Below are positions 1 through 12,500 of a DNA stretch of 64,000 bases, piece after piece; the stretch's first letter is position 1; each line of letters starts with the position of its first letter. Origin of the DNA: Nereocystis luetkeana (Eukaryota > Sar > Phaeophyceae > Laminariales > Laminariaceae); the NCBI GenBank assembly GCA_031213475.1, contig JARUPZ010000037.1, positions 682,001-746,000 of the forward strand, read 5' to 3'. Made by a program: the position numbers and the translations under genes. The notes below the pieces were generated by a model. It had not been told where the DNA came from, did no database searches, and was given only the letters and a program-made list of their open reading frames with translations.

Positions 1-3000
1 GACGATGACCTCATCTTAGCGCTCACCAACTTCTTAGACGCAGCCCGTCAGCAGTTCGGCCCCCGGGAGGCTGCCGGGGCTGGAGGCGGGGGGGGGGGAG
101 AAGCGACCCGCGACGAGGATCCGCGGACGATGCCTAACGGCGAATGGCCTAACGTTCGTGACGTGATCCCGTTCATGAGACGCAGGGTCGGAGGGGCCGA
201 TGGTCGCCCTCGCGCTGTGCGCCCGCCGATCCCCTCTCGAGGGCTCTCCGGCTCAGCGTTTGGAGCTTTCGCAGGCAGCAATGCGGGAGCGGGAGGAAGA
301 GAAGGAGGTGCAGGTGCGCAGCGGCAGTTTGGGGGAAGGGCGGGCTACGACGACGATGAGCTCGTCCTGAAGCGGCAGCGGCTGGACGAGGACGGAAGGG
401 GCACCCAGGTCGCACGGCGCCCAGGTCCCGACTCGACACTGCCTTCGGGCAGCCCTGGAACTCCACGCAATACGAACAGCGCCAGGAAATCGCCTCCGCT
501 GACACCCGCTGCGGGATCGCTTGGCCCAGTCCCGAGGCACTTTGGTGGGGCGGACGGTTTGAGCGGGGGGACACCTCGCGACCACAGGAGGATGAGCATC
601 GGGTCGGTGCTGCGCTACAGGTCTAGGGACTTCACGCCCGGCAGGAGGTCGAGGCCGTCGATGCTAGCGGATCAAACCCATGGCGCTGGAACCCTCGGGC
701 GGTGGCTGGGCGCTGACGAGTCTGCAGACGATCGAAGCGATGCCGCCGGTGGCGGTGGCGTTGCTGGTGGTGTTGGGCGCGGCAGCGGCGTCGGCCAGGG
801 CCAGGAGGACGGACAGAGGCGGGAGCGGGAAGAAGCACGTAGCCGCCCGGAAGGGCAGATGGCGGCACCTTCGGTTGGCGCGATGGCTCAGGGGGACGGG
901 ACTACCGCGGATAAAAGCAGCAGCAGCAACAGCAATAAGCGCGCCTCGTCGTCTACTGGGTTGGAAGGCGTGGGCGCGAAGAGGCGCGAGAGCGGTATCA
1001 TTCAGGAGAAGGCGAAGGAGGTGGCCAGCAGGGTGTCGGCGGAGAGCAAGGCGACGGCCGAGGTTGGGAGCATTCTTATGTCTGTCGTCACGCAGGAGGG
1101 CAGTGCCTTCGGTGGGAAGGGGCAGGGAATCCGCGAGGGAGGGGGCGGGGTGAAGCTCGACAAGCGGAACGAACGGGGGTGGGGGAAGGGCAGCGGCATG
1201 AACAAGGTGAGCAGGTGGTATTGATGGCTAGTTGTTCGTTCATGCCTGGTACATTTATTCCGTGTTTGGTGATTTCGGTTTTGTGCTGCAGTAGCATACT
1301 GTTTCTGAGCAGGGTTTTGTGTGTGATTTGCCGATGAAGTTTTTTTTATTTGTCGCGTTCTTCTCACGTACTGTGTATAAGTTGGCATGTTCACGGCCTA
1401 CTGCAAGTATGAGGCACTCTTGTCCCATCTACTGCACCAGTGTACTATTAATATTAATAGTAAATTCATATCTTGGTAGCCGCAGGGGGAGAAGGTTTGT
1501 GCTCCCGAACTGGGACTATATCATTATGGTTCACAACGTCACCGCTGCCGGGATCCCTCATGATGTCTGATGAAATGCGTGCGCCCGGGTCCTCACACCG
1601 TTCCTCTTCTTGTCTTATCGCAGCCGAACACAACCGCCGAGGGTCAGAGAGGCCACGGGGTGGAGGAAGAGAGAGCACGAGGGAGGGAAAACTCGTTTCC
1701 TTCGACTTCACCAGTGGATGCAACTGCAGCTGCAACTTCAACATCAGCACCCCTGGCCGTCGACCAGCTGACCGCGGCAAACGAAGGAATGGAGTTCGTC
1801 TTCAGGGTTTCGGCGGTGAGTCGGTGGAGTTATTTCATGGGGAGTGATTGTTATTCTTTCCCTTCTTTGTTGTGGAGTGTCGGCGTTGGTGGGGTTTTAC
1901 TTGGCTGGTCGAGTTTCGGACAGTTGGCTGGTCGATTCCCGGACCGTCGACTGGTCTAGTTTTGTACTCTTGACGATTTAAGTTTTTGGACCTTTGGCTC
2001 AGTCGAGTTTCGGACCGTTAACGGCCATCGGTAATCGCTTTTGGGAAGAAGCAATGTCACCATGAAATACGTGACGTGTACGCAGCGATTCAATAGCTAT
2101 TGGAAAACGAAGTTGCACCAGGTAGCAGGGCGATTGTCGGCCATGCAGCCATGCGCACCCCCTAGGCAGGATAGTCGAGAGCATGGGGACGGCTTGTGCC
2201 TCCATTATTACGTTTGGTATATTCTTGTTAGTGCTCTGCGACTGGTTTATGGCTTCCTCTAAGCGCACAATTCATTTTTCCCGATGTGTGACGAATAGAA
2301 TAGCGCCTGGGTGAATGTAAACAAAGCACGAAAGCAAAACGCAAGCATGTTTGCTTGGTTGTACGTGTCGACGTTTCATGTTACTTCCTCACGCCAATAT
2401 CTGTGTATGATTACTTCAAGACCCCGCCCCCTCTCCCTTCCACCCTCCCTTCCACCTGACATTTTTTTTCTCAACACAGCCACCCTGTGTAACCTGCCTA
2501 GTGAACCAAATCAATAACCACCCAGCCTCTTTTCCAATCGATGCCCGAAATCGCCTGCTGTACTCTTGCTTCAGGCGCCGGCGCGTTTGCAGCAGCTTAA
2601 CGATGGCACTTCAAGCGGAGAGGGCGTCGACGCCTTGATGCTCGCCGCGGGCAACAACACTTCCGACGCAGAGTTTGCCTTCGGCCGTGGCTCCTCGCGT
2701 CGAGCCCCTCCTCGCCGAACGTCTCCGTTCAGCTTCGCGCCCGCCAACCCCGCCAAGCGCAGCCGCTCGTGCCGCGACGAGGGGTCGGACGCTTTGGCGC
2801 TCGCTCCCGGCAATGGCGATTGCGAAGCGGACGATGACGGGCCTGAAACGTTCCAGTTTTCGATGGACCCGCGTCATAGACACGCAGCCGGACGACCTCG
2901 CAGAAGGGTCAAGGTCAAGGGCGCTGGCATAGCTCTTGGTACGGCCGATGCTGGTGAAAGCGCGGCTGCTCCCCTCCTAGCGGTGGCGGGAGCAGACACC

Positions 3001-4935
3001 TTTAAAAGTGGCGGTCGTGGTGGCCGGGGCGACCTGGGGACGTCGAGCGGTGTCCCCGCCCCTCGCGCCCCCATCACAAACGGGTTCGACATGTCCAAGT
3101 TCAGGAAGCCCGGGGAATGGAAGTGCGAGTCGTGCCTTGTCAAGAACCCGCCGGAGGCTGTGAAGTGCCTCTCCTGTGAGATGCCCAAGGCCGGTGGGGC
3201 CGGGGACGGGGGTGGAGGTGGTGGCGTGAGCATGTCTGGGGGTCTGCTGTCGGGAGGAGCTTCGACCACCTCAATGTTCACCTTCGGCTCAGCGCCCAGT
3301 GGTGCTGCTGAGGGTAAGCCCGCGAAATCCTCCCCGTTCACGTTTGGTGCGCCGGCTGCTGCGGCTGGTGGTAGCGGAGCCGCCAGTTCAGCGGCGGGGA
3401 GCGCTTCGGCAACCCCTAGCGCTGGTGGTAGTACGAGCGCAAGCCCTGTCACAAACGGGTTCGACATGTCCAAGTTCAGAAAGCCTGGGGAGTGGAAGTG
3501 CCAGTCGTGCCTTGTCATGAACCCGCCGGCAGCGGTCAAGTGCCTTTCTTGCGAAACCGTCAAGCCGGGAGCTAGCGCTGCTGGGCCAGCGGCGGGCGGA
3601 AGCAGCGCCCTTGGAGGGGCAGGGGGGGGTGCATCGAGTGCCGCACCTTCCTTCACGTTTGGGGGACAGCCGGCGGTGACTCCCACGGTAAGCACTGCCT
3701 CATTCTCCGCTCCTGCGTTCGGCGCCGTACCTACGCCAGCTCCTGCGTTTGGCGCCGTACCTACGCCCGCTTCGCATGGTAGCGCGGGACAGATGACCAT
3801 TTCCGGAAATACCGCCGGTCCGGGTGGCTTCACCTTTGGTGTGCAGCCCGTTGCGACGGCCGGCCGTGGTGGTAGCGGTGGTGGTAGCGGTGGAGGGGCG
3901 ATGGACACAGGTGGCCCTTCCTCTACGTTGTCGGGTGGGTTCCAGTTCGGCACGGATCCTGCGTTTTCTGCAGCACCAGCAGGTGGCGGCAGTGCTCTGG
4001 AGACTGCGTCCTCTGTTGCGCCGTGGCCTCGGACCGGGGTGACCCGGTCTGACGCCTTTTCTCCTGCTCCAGCTCCAGCCATCTCGCTTGGAGGTGGCTT
4101 TGCTCCCGGTTTCTTGGACCCACCTCCTGCGGTGGTGTTGGCGTCAAGCCCCACGGCTGAGCCTGCCTCGCTTTCTCCGACCAGCATACCCGGGTTCGGC
4201 TTCAACTTTACCGGCGGCACTGCTTCTGGACCCGCTGCTGCTGCTGCGCCCGTGTCTGCGAGCGACACGGCAGGCGGCGCCGCCGGTGCCTCGACCGTCG
4301 GAGCTACGGGAGGGTTCCGGTTCGGAGCCCCACCTTCGGCCGCCGCTACTGCGCCGAACATTCCTGCGGTTGTAGCGCCGACGGTGGGCGTCAGCCATCA
4401 AGCTTCTTTCGACGCCGCTGCCGCTGCCGCTGCCGCTGGTGGTGTTGGCGGCGATGGCAACGGCCTCTTCGACGCACGGAGTGGTCCCGGGGCCTCGAGC
4501 GGCCCTGCCGCGGTGTCCGGGCTGTTCAGCGGTCCGTCCGCCGTACCGGGGCTGTTCGGCGGTCCGCCCGCCGCCTCCACCACTACAGGCGGTGGCAGCA
4601 CCCGTGCTCCCGCCTTCACTTTTGGAAGCGGGGGGTCTTTGCCTGTCCCGGGCGGCAACGCTAACGGCAACGCTAACGGTGGCGCCGGTGGCTCTTTGTT
4701 CGGAAATACGGCTTTCGGTGGAGGTGGTAGTGCCGGTAGGTCTTTGTTTACTTTCGGAGCGGGGGGGGGGAGTGGAGGCTCTGCGGCGGGTGCTTTACCT
4801 ATCCCCGTCCCTGCCTCTCTGTTCGGCACCGGCGTTGGTGGTAATGGTGGAGGTGATGATGCTCCGCCGCCGTCGTCTACTGTCCCGGGTTCTTCTGCAG
4901 CGCCTATCTTCCGGTTCGGGCAGAGCCCGCCCTAG
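1..4935 (+). CDS. FG-repeat nucleoporin with two RanBP2-type zinc fingers (5' partial)
   Basis: This is the C-terminal ~1250 residues of a nuclear-pore protein. Exons are 1-1206, 1624-1815 and 2575-4935 (stop TAG), all joined in phase 0 with GTGAGC/GTGAGT donors and CAG acceptors. The first exon is open from base 1, so the true start lies outside the window. Residues ~1-465 are basic, Ser/Gly-rich and low complexity. Two near-identical zinc fingers follow (~635-668 and ~760-793; pattern W-x-C-x2-C-x10-C-x2-C), then a Gly/Ala/Ser/Pro-rich tail with many FG units (FTFG, FRFG, FQFG, LFG). Known for the family: FG repeats bind transport receptors in the pore channel, and RanBP2-type fingers bind Ran, as in Nup153 and Nup358. 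The combination suggests a Nup153-like nuclear-basket protein (inference). Family call is confident; exact orthology is not. Confidence 0.85.
3079..3180 (+). other. RanBP2-type zinc finger 1 of the nucleoporin
   Basis: The stretch reads NGFDMSKF, then a GEWKC-x2-C core, ten residues, and C-x2-C. This is the four-cysteine zinc ribbon of the RanBP2/NZF class. In Nup153-type proteins these fingers bind Ran. Confidence 0.85.
3454..3555 (+). other. RanBP2-type zinc finger 2 of the nucleoporin
   Basis: Second copy of the finger. It is almost identical to finger 1, including the flanking NGFDMSKF leader, with only a few substitutions. The high identity suggests a recent internal duplication or strong selection on both fingers. 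Confidence 0.85.
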
Positions 4936-7900
4936 ATACTACCGGTAGAGGAGTGGGGGGGGCGTTCTCAGCAGCCACCGACCGGCTTGGCCGCTTGCTT
5001 GCTCGTTAGATTCGGAATCTCTGTCCGAAACTGCAGTACTGTAGCTGCTTTATCAGCTCTACATAGGCTTTCTTTTGTTTTGTACCAGGTAGCTTTTTTG
5101 TATGCCCCGTTGGTCTTGTGATAAGCCCACGCATTATCCAGCCCGTTCGTTGTCGACGGCATCGAGAGGGCCGATTCAGGCAGTGGACTAGGCAGCTGAG
5201 TGAATAACCTGACCTCGTTGTGCCCACTAGGCCCCGCACCTAACTTATAGGTACTGTAGGAGGTTATCGAAGGTACCGTAAAAAACGTAGAAACGAACCG
5301 GACACACTCCCGGGGGGTGGCTGGTTCGAGGACAGCATAAGGTGGCATATGGCGGCACTTTGGGGGGGCGGGTTATAGGGGACATGACGCCCACGACGCT
5401 ATTTACCACCGGTTTGTGTGGTGTAGTGTGGTCGCAAGGGGCGCTTTCTTCACGTTTTTTTCTTGTGGGGGATGGGGAAGCAATCGACTGTTTTGAAGAG
5501 TGCTAGAAAATGAGAGGGGAGAAGGTGAGCGGACATGGCGTTGGTGTTGGTTCGTTAGTTGGATTGGCTAGATGAACGTCGTGCTGGCGTTCTACCATCA
5601 ACCATTTTATGACGCTGACGTTTGATGTTTTTGATTCGATCTACACTCATGCCCATTCGCCTCTCAATGGTCCCTGTTGTATCTTTGGTCATTGGCAAGA
5701 CTAGCGATGCAGAGGGGGGTTTTCCTGAGTGACGTTGTGGAGCTCGAGGCAGTATAGCGCTTTTGAGGGGATGGTTTACTTGACTGCGCTGTTACACTTG
5801 AGGTAGTAGCGCTCTTGAAGTAACATTTTTTTTGTGCTTGGAGTGACGCGTTCGGGAGAGGATGTGGAGGGTGTTGTACCTCGTACGTACGAGAGACGAA
5901 AAACAGTGGAAACTGAGAGAAGGCTGGATAGCGGAGGCGAGGAGGGAGTTTATGTGTTTGGCGTCTTTTGTTAGTGTGGTCGACACCGGGGGGGCGCATG
6001 CTGCTTGGCGCCGCATTGAATGTCTCGGCGGCGTTACATGGATGATAGTTATGACTCGGGGCATAACAGCACACAGCCATCACAGCACCATGATCGCGTG
6101 GAATAATATATCGATTTCGGTTTGTTTCTGTTTGTCATTTTTTCGTCTTCATTTGCTCTTGTTGCTTGCTTGCTTGCGAATTCCGAACAATCGCTGTATC
6201 GTCGTTGTAGAGGATGTGGAGGGTGTTGTACCTCGTACGTACGAGAGACGAAAAACAGTGGAAACTGAGAGAAGGCTGGATAGCGGAGGCGAGGAGGGAG
6301 TTATGTGTTTGGCGTCTTTTGTTAGTGTGGTCGACACCGGGGGGGCGCATGCTGCTTGGCGCCGCATTGAATGTCTCGGCGGCGTTACATGGATGATAGT
6401 TATGACTCGGGGCATAACAGCACACAGCCATCACAGCACCATGATCGCGTGGAATAATATATCGATTTCGGTTTGTTTCTGTTTGTCATTTTTTCGTCTT
6501 CATTTGCTCTTGTTGCTTGCTTGCTTGCGAATTCCGAACAATCGCTGTATCGTCGTTGTACGATACACGGCCTCTTGATGTTTGCTTGTTGTGAATTAAT
6601 CTTGTATCACGCTGGCCTTCGCCTTACGTACGTTGGGACAACACAATCAATCAACAACTTTTATTAACAACAAAAATGACGTGATGGGGAGAAAAAGTCG
6701 TGGTGCGGCAAGGGGGCTAATTGTACGGGGAGCATACGAACAAAGTGTACTAAATAGCATTGGAGTGATGAGCACAAAGACATACCTGGTATGCGGCAAC
6801 GCCTGCCCTTCACCTACGGCGTCACCTACTGTTGCTCCTGTACCTAGTATAGTACTGGTCTGATCTGGTGTGTAACTGTCGAGGAAAGGGGAGACCAATC
6901 TTTCAACGCAACTCGTTACTCTTTTCTCAGGCCACAAAGCACGCGGTCTCCTCATAGCAACCTGCAAACTGCATTCACCAAAGCAAGTGGGAATAGGAAG
7001 GGGCGGTTATCTCTTCACCGCCCAAGCTCGATGCCATTATATACAACTGTAGTAGAAACAATACACAACTACCTGGCGTTCTTTTCATACCATATCGAGA
7101 GGATAGGTCACCTCATAAGTGTCTCTACTACCACAGCAGGACTGCTGTACTACGGAAACGGGTAGTCTCCTTTTATTACTCCGGTTGCCTCCCAAGCAGT
7201 AGACTATTAATATCTGCTGTGTATATAGACCAACATTAAGAGTTTGCACAGCAAGGTTTCAATGGACATTCGAAGCAGCGCATGCTTCTCATATTTTGTC
7301 TTAATAATCTGACTCCGGTTCAGCAAACAATACTCAGCACTGAAACTCGTAACTCGTACCATCCCCGCCCCAATATTTGCCGCCCGCAGGTAACCCATCG
7401 TACAACTACGAGTTCCGTAACAGAATACTTACGTACCACTATACTCCATCCATCTTAGTGTTCTTCATCTGCTCTGTTGTGAAAACAATTGTAGGTTCAA
7501 AAATTGCCGTGCTGCGGCTCGTCTCATAGGTGTAGCGGTGCCGCTCAACAAGCCCCAGATTATCCTCAAACAGCTCAAAATCTTGAACGTACAGCTTTCT
7601 TCGACAAATATGATCACCTGGAGTAAGATACATGGACAATTTCCTTCCAAATCAAGTGGACTGACGTATTCAAATATCGCAATTACAAATTTCCTCGACG
7701 CCAAGGGCACAAGGTATACCAGCAACACCGGGAAAAGGCAATCCAAGAAAAGACGACAGTCAACACCAAACGCTCACCATACCTAAAAAAACATGAACAC
7801 GCAAGGTTAGGCTGTTCGATGCGCTCTGCAAAAAATCAAGCATGAAAAAGCGCTGCACTAAACAGTTTGCGAGCAAATATCAGGCAACCAGGCGTACTGT

Positions 7901-9541
7901 AGCACGACAGGGGTGGGTTTATCGTGCAGTGGTACACCAGGTACGGTATGTCATGACCACTTCGTAAACAAAAACGCAAAAATCGTGTGGGAGCAGGATC
8001 ATCCCTCTGCAAGCAACTCGTCCAGCTCTTCCCACTTGAACAGATGAAAAAAAGGGAAAGCAAAGGAAGCAGCCGAGGCGAAAAACAAAACACAAGAAGA
8101 AGCAGTCGCCATGAACAAAATTGAAGAACATACAATCAAGGCAATACAATTAGGAGCAACAAAACAAGGGCAGCGCACGTAATGAATGCAAGAAAGGCGC
8201 AAGTAAACGAAAGAAGGCCAGAAAAGAAAGGAAATGCGAAAAGGAACAACGGAGTGACGGGCCACGATTCCCATGGCGTATGTACAGGAAGGGGCGTGAG
8301 CAGCGGAATGCCACACACCGAGTGGGGAGCACAGGCGACGAGGGGAAAGAAGAGGGGCGGAAGCAGGGGAAGGAGGGCGGGGGAAGAGGAGGACGTGGGC
8401 GAGGTATTACGACAGGAAAATGATGGTATTGACAATCCCTAGCGACAACCCACCCCTAGCGCCGTCGCCCACGCCGACGGCACACGCAGTGCATGGTGGG
8501 CAGAGCATGGTAGGGCGGGGGGGGGGGGGGGGGGGGGCGCACCTGACACCGGATAAAAATGTTCGGTGAACGACTTTTGAATAAATACCGATAGCAGCAA
8601 CGGCGCTTGATATTACTGTAGCTTTAACGTCACAGCACTTGACATGCATTCGGCAAAACCTCGCAGACTTCATACAGAGTGCTCGAGTGTTCAAGGCGGA
8701 TAAAGAGTGACAACACACCTAACGGGAATTGATACCTTAACTGATCAACCATTGATCTGCTAGGGTTCAAAAGCACAACCAGGCTCGTGGTGACGACGCG
8801 GGCGCAATCAACAATCAACACAATCAACACAAGCAACTACTAGCAGGATCATCATGCATTACATCACCACAGCTGTACAAGCGGGAGTGCACCCAAATCA
8901 GCTAACACAGTCCAGGGTTGCCTTTCCGTTGTTCGTGGCAGCGGTGGCCCGGCACACGGAGCCATCACATTGCACCAAATATTGCCGGCCGTTTTGCTAC
9001 GTCTTGCGACCACGCACTATTTATCATCTACGAGCATGAGTTGAATGCGAGAACAGCAACAGCAACAACAACTACTACTACTGTAGTACTTCTGCAGCGC
9101 TACCACGGTAGAGGTGGATGAGATGCATGCCTAAGATGCCCCCACGACGCCGGGAAGTAGTACAGTCCAATATTCCTAGCAGCGAGCACTACATACACGC
9201 CATGCTGAAAACAACTACGGCAAGAAAGGAATTAATGCATGCCTTGCCTGGACTTGATGGCTACTGTATTAATGGTACCAATGGTAGTTACTACTGTATC
9301 TGTAGCTGGGTGGCAAAGTAACTCAACTAACTGACATACAGTAGTTTTTTAGATAATATAAAACACAATGCGAGCTACAATAACGGCATTCAGATACATA
9401 CATGCAAGGACGCACAACTCCGCAAACCACCGCAAGCCACTGGCTTGATTAACTAGCCAACTAACAAGTACCAGGCAACTTACTCAAGCAACTTCCTCAG
9501 AATCCTATCAACCACGGCAGAGAGGCACTAGTCGGCACTAG
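4936..9541. other. Convergent intergenic spacer with 3' UTRs
   Basis: This 4.6-kb spacer lies between the stop codons of the nucleoporin (plus) and the ABC-F gene (minus). No exon-like reading frame with splice sites or family similarity was found. It holds a 352-bp tandem duplication (5857-6560), a run of ~19 G at ~8519-8537, and scattered short palindromes such as TACCAGGTA. Long 3' untranslated regions of both genes probably occupy much of it. Confidence 0.5.
5857..6560. repeat. 352-bp tandem duplication, two near-identical copies
   Basis: Copy 1 is 5857-6208 and copy 2 is 6209-6560. Visible differences are minimal; one is a single T missing in copy 2 (GGGAGTTTATG versus GGGAGTTATG). The reading frames in it are copies of each other and have no recognisable domain. 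Confidence 0.9.
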
Positions 9542-12500
9542 TCAGCAGTAGTTGGCATTATTCAGCACCTGGTAGTCAACTATATTGTCCCAACGCACCT
9601 CCTGATAGAGCTTGACCACCCTCGCCTCGGTGGCCTCCTTGTCCTTCGCTATCTTTTCTACGGTTGCCGCGCTGGCTCCTTCGGCGTACAAGTCAGTTTC
9701 TAATGTCTTTATTTTTCCTTCCAGCTCCTCTAGCAACGCCTGCGGCCATCGAGAAACCCAAGACACACAACAACAGGGGTCAAAACGTCAAATCGTAGAA
9801 ACAAAGGCGAATGGGGGCGACATGCGATACAAGTCTCTACAAAACCTTCCACCAGCAACCGTGCATATATATATCCTATACCGGGTACGGGTTATGACTA
9901 CGAACATGAAATAAAAACGGTGTGTCAGGTTTACCTGGTATTATAATATCTAACACGATGTGAGCTATCTTCCAAGTTGACTCAACCCCTGAAGCCATAA
10001 GGTGACACACGGTTAATTCTCATTGAACATCTACCTTGTACTCGGTACTGTTGTTTTCGTTGGCATGGGCGAAAGAGTTCAAATGTTACCATTAATACGA
10101 GGCAATGATAACATATCTACTGCATGTCTTCTACGTCGAACCATCCCTGGTGGACGGACGGTGCACGAAGGCAATTCTTACGTTTTCTTGCCTGGAATCA
10201 ACCGCACCCCATCAATTATTGCCTGGTACCGAACACACGCGAACAGCCGACACAGGTTTGACGGCAGTAGCACAAGACAGCATCTCGACCATCCGCTTTC
10301 ACATGCGGTACGGCTACGTACACTATGTCGAGCACTTTATACCAGTACCAGTACCTGGGAAAAAGAGGGTGAGATTACACCAGGTGTCTTCAAGGACTGC
10401 AACCGAAAGACGACTGGAATATTTACATCAAACGAATCAGCGTGCTAAAACGATCGTAACATGCATCAGGTATAAAAGAGTTTACGATGCGAACCATCTA
10501 AACCCTTCAAACTGACAACAAAAAACTGCACCCTTGGTGTAGGGTACAAACTACTTGGAATTAGTGTGGGATATTTTTGTACTATTAATAGTAATATTAA
10601 AAGCAATAAGGGTTTTGAGAACCGCAAAACGCGCCTGTCGTGTTAGGGTATCACAACCGCGCGCAGAAGAAACCGGTTCCGTGCCGTGAGCTTCTCACCT
10701 GAATCTTGACTATTCTTGTAGGAGCGTTAACCTTCTTCTTCCTCAACTTGTCAGCCACCACCCTCTTGGCCTTCCGCTCGGCCTTCTGAGCGGGGGTTAG
10801 CTCAGCCGCCGCCGCATCATCCCCTCTGGAGGCACGAGGGCAGTCAAGTCAAGTCAAGTCAAGTCAAGTCAAGCCAAGTCACGTCAAATCAAGTCAAGCA
10901 GAGTCAAGTACAGTAGTAGCGCGCTGCAAACGTTAGTGGTAGACAACCGATCTCGGCACCCTTGCCTAACCAGATCATAGCTTTAGGTAAGACGAATTTA
11001 GCCTTGGGCAAGAAAATCTTAGTTTTACGCAGCCAAACCTTCGTAGCCTCACGCAACCGAACCTACGCAGCTTTGAGCAACCACGTTTTCGCAGCCTTGG
11101 GAAACCAATCTTTCGCAGCCTTAGTCAAGCAAAAATGTTCGTAGCCCTATTCAAGCAAATATTCGTAGCCTTAGGCAAGTCAAGCTTAGCCTCAGCCTGA
11201 GGCAAGAAGAACAGGACGCTATACATCGGGCACGATATACCGGTGGCGCTAACCCACTTTTTGCCTCGCCGCAGTAGATAGTACCCTGGGAACGATTACC
11301 GGGAGAATCATACCTACTGTGGTCCGCAACTCTCGAAATCATATATCAGGTACCAGGGTATGATAGATCTGTAGCTCACTTCCATCCTTGCCCTTCGGCG
11401 TCGTGCTCCCAATCGGATGCCCTCGGTGGCCTGTCGAGGTACTTCACCACTCCCCCCTCGACCACTGCTGTGTGCGTCGGAGCCAAGCGGGTGACGAAGT
11501 CCTTGTTGTGGGACACCACCACCACCGTACCTTTCCACCCCTGTTCGTAGCGCATCACAAATATTAATATTAATAGGTACCTTGGTGGAATTTGTAGCAA
11601 CAAAAACAAAACGACAAAAGGTACAGCGTAACGATCACGACGACCAGGTGGTGCAATTTGTATCGTATGTTGTCCGTAAGAAGGTACTGTACCCGGTGAT
11701 CAATTAACGCAACTGCTGCAGCGGGCCAATCATACGGTAGCCCGAAACACAGGTAGGTCAATCGCTAATCGTATGGTGGACCAATTATACATTAGGTCAA
11801 CCATTTACATCGTACCTGGTATGTCGTATCCTTTGGGAGTGGTGAAGTCTACTGCAGTCTACTATTACGGGGGACCATAGTTAACAGGACCTATGGTATA
11901 CATGAAAACCTATATGTTTAACTATTTTTACCAACAATATTTGGTCCTGTTAACTATGGCCCCCCGTAATACCTGGTATAGGGTTTGGGGTGTGGTGTAA
12001 GGCGGCTGCCGCAACCTGCCGCAACGGTAAAAGTCCGCTCACCTCTAGAAGAGCAGCAGTATTATCCATTATCCATTATCGAACACTAGTTGCATTTACC
12101 CAGAGGAAGAATTAACTAAAGAAAATCAAGAGACATTTTCAGCGAAGAGTTCGGGCCCAGCACACCCTAAACAACGCGGTAACGCCATAGCAAGCACATT
12201 AATGCCATACAATAGGCAGACCATAAAAGGCTGTCAGGTGGAGACCCTGTCAGTAATAGTGGTATGCGACGGCCCCTCCATTGAGGTATGAGGTATGAGG
12301 TACGAGGTATGAGGTATGTAGGCTTGACCCACCTTGATAGCTTCGACCAACGAATTGAGCGTTTCAGCATCTGTCGTACAGTAGTTGATAGCCCGATCCC
12401 ACCGAAACAGGAGACGTTGCCGCGCAAAGAGATGCAACGTGAACAAGACGCATAACACCACGAGACACCATTAGACACTCCAACGTCACCGTCATCAGCC

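Noticed and set aside
2874..4361. Long minus-strand frame of 495 codons
   Set aside because: It is the antisense shadow of the GC-rich FG-repeat exon; its Pro/Ala-rich composition mirrors the Gly/Ala codons of the plus strand.
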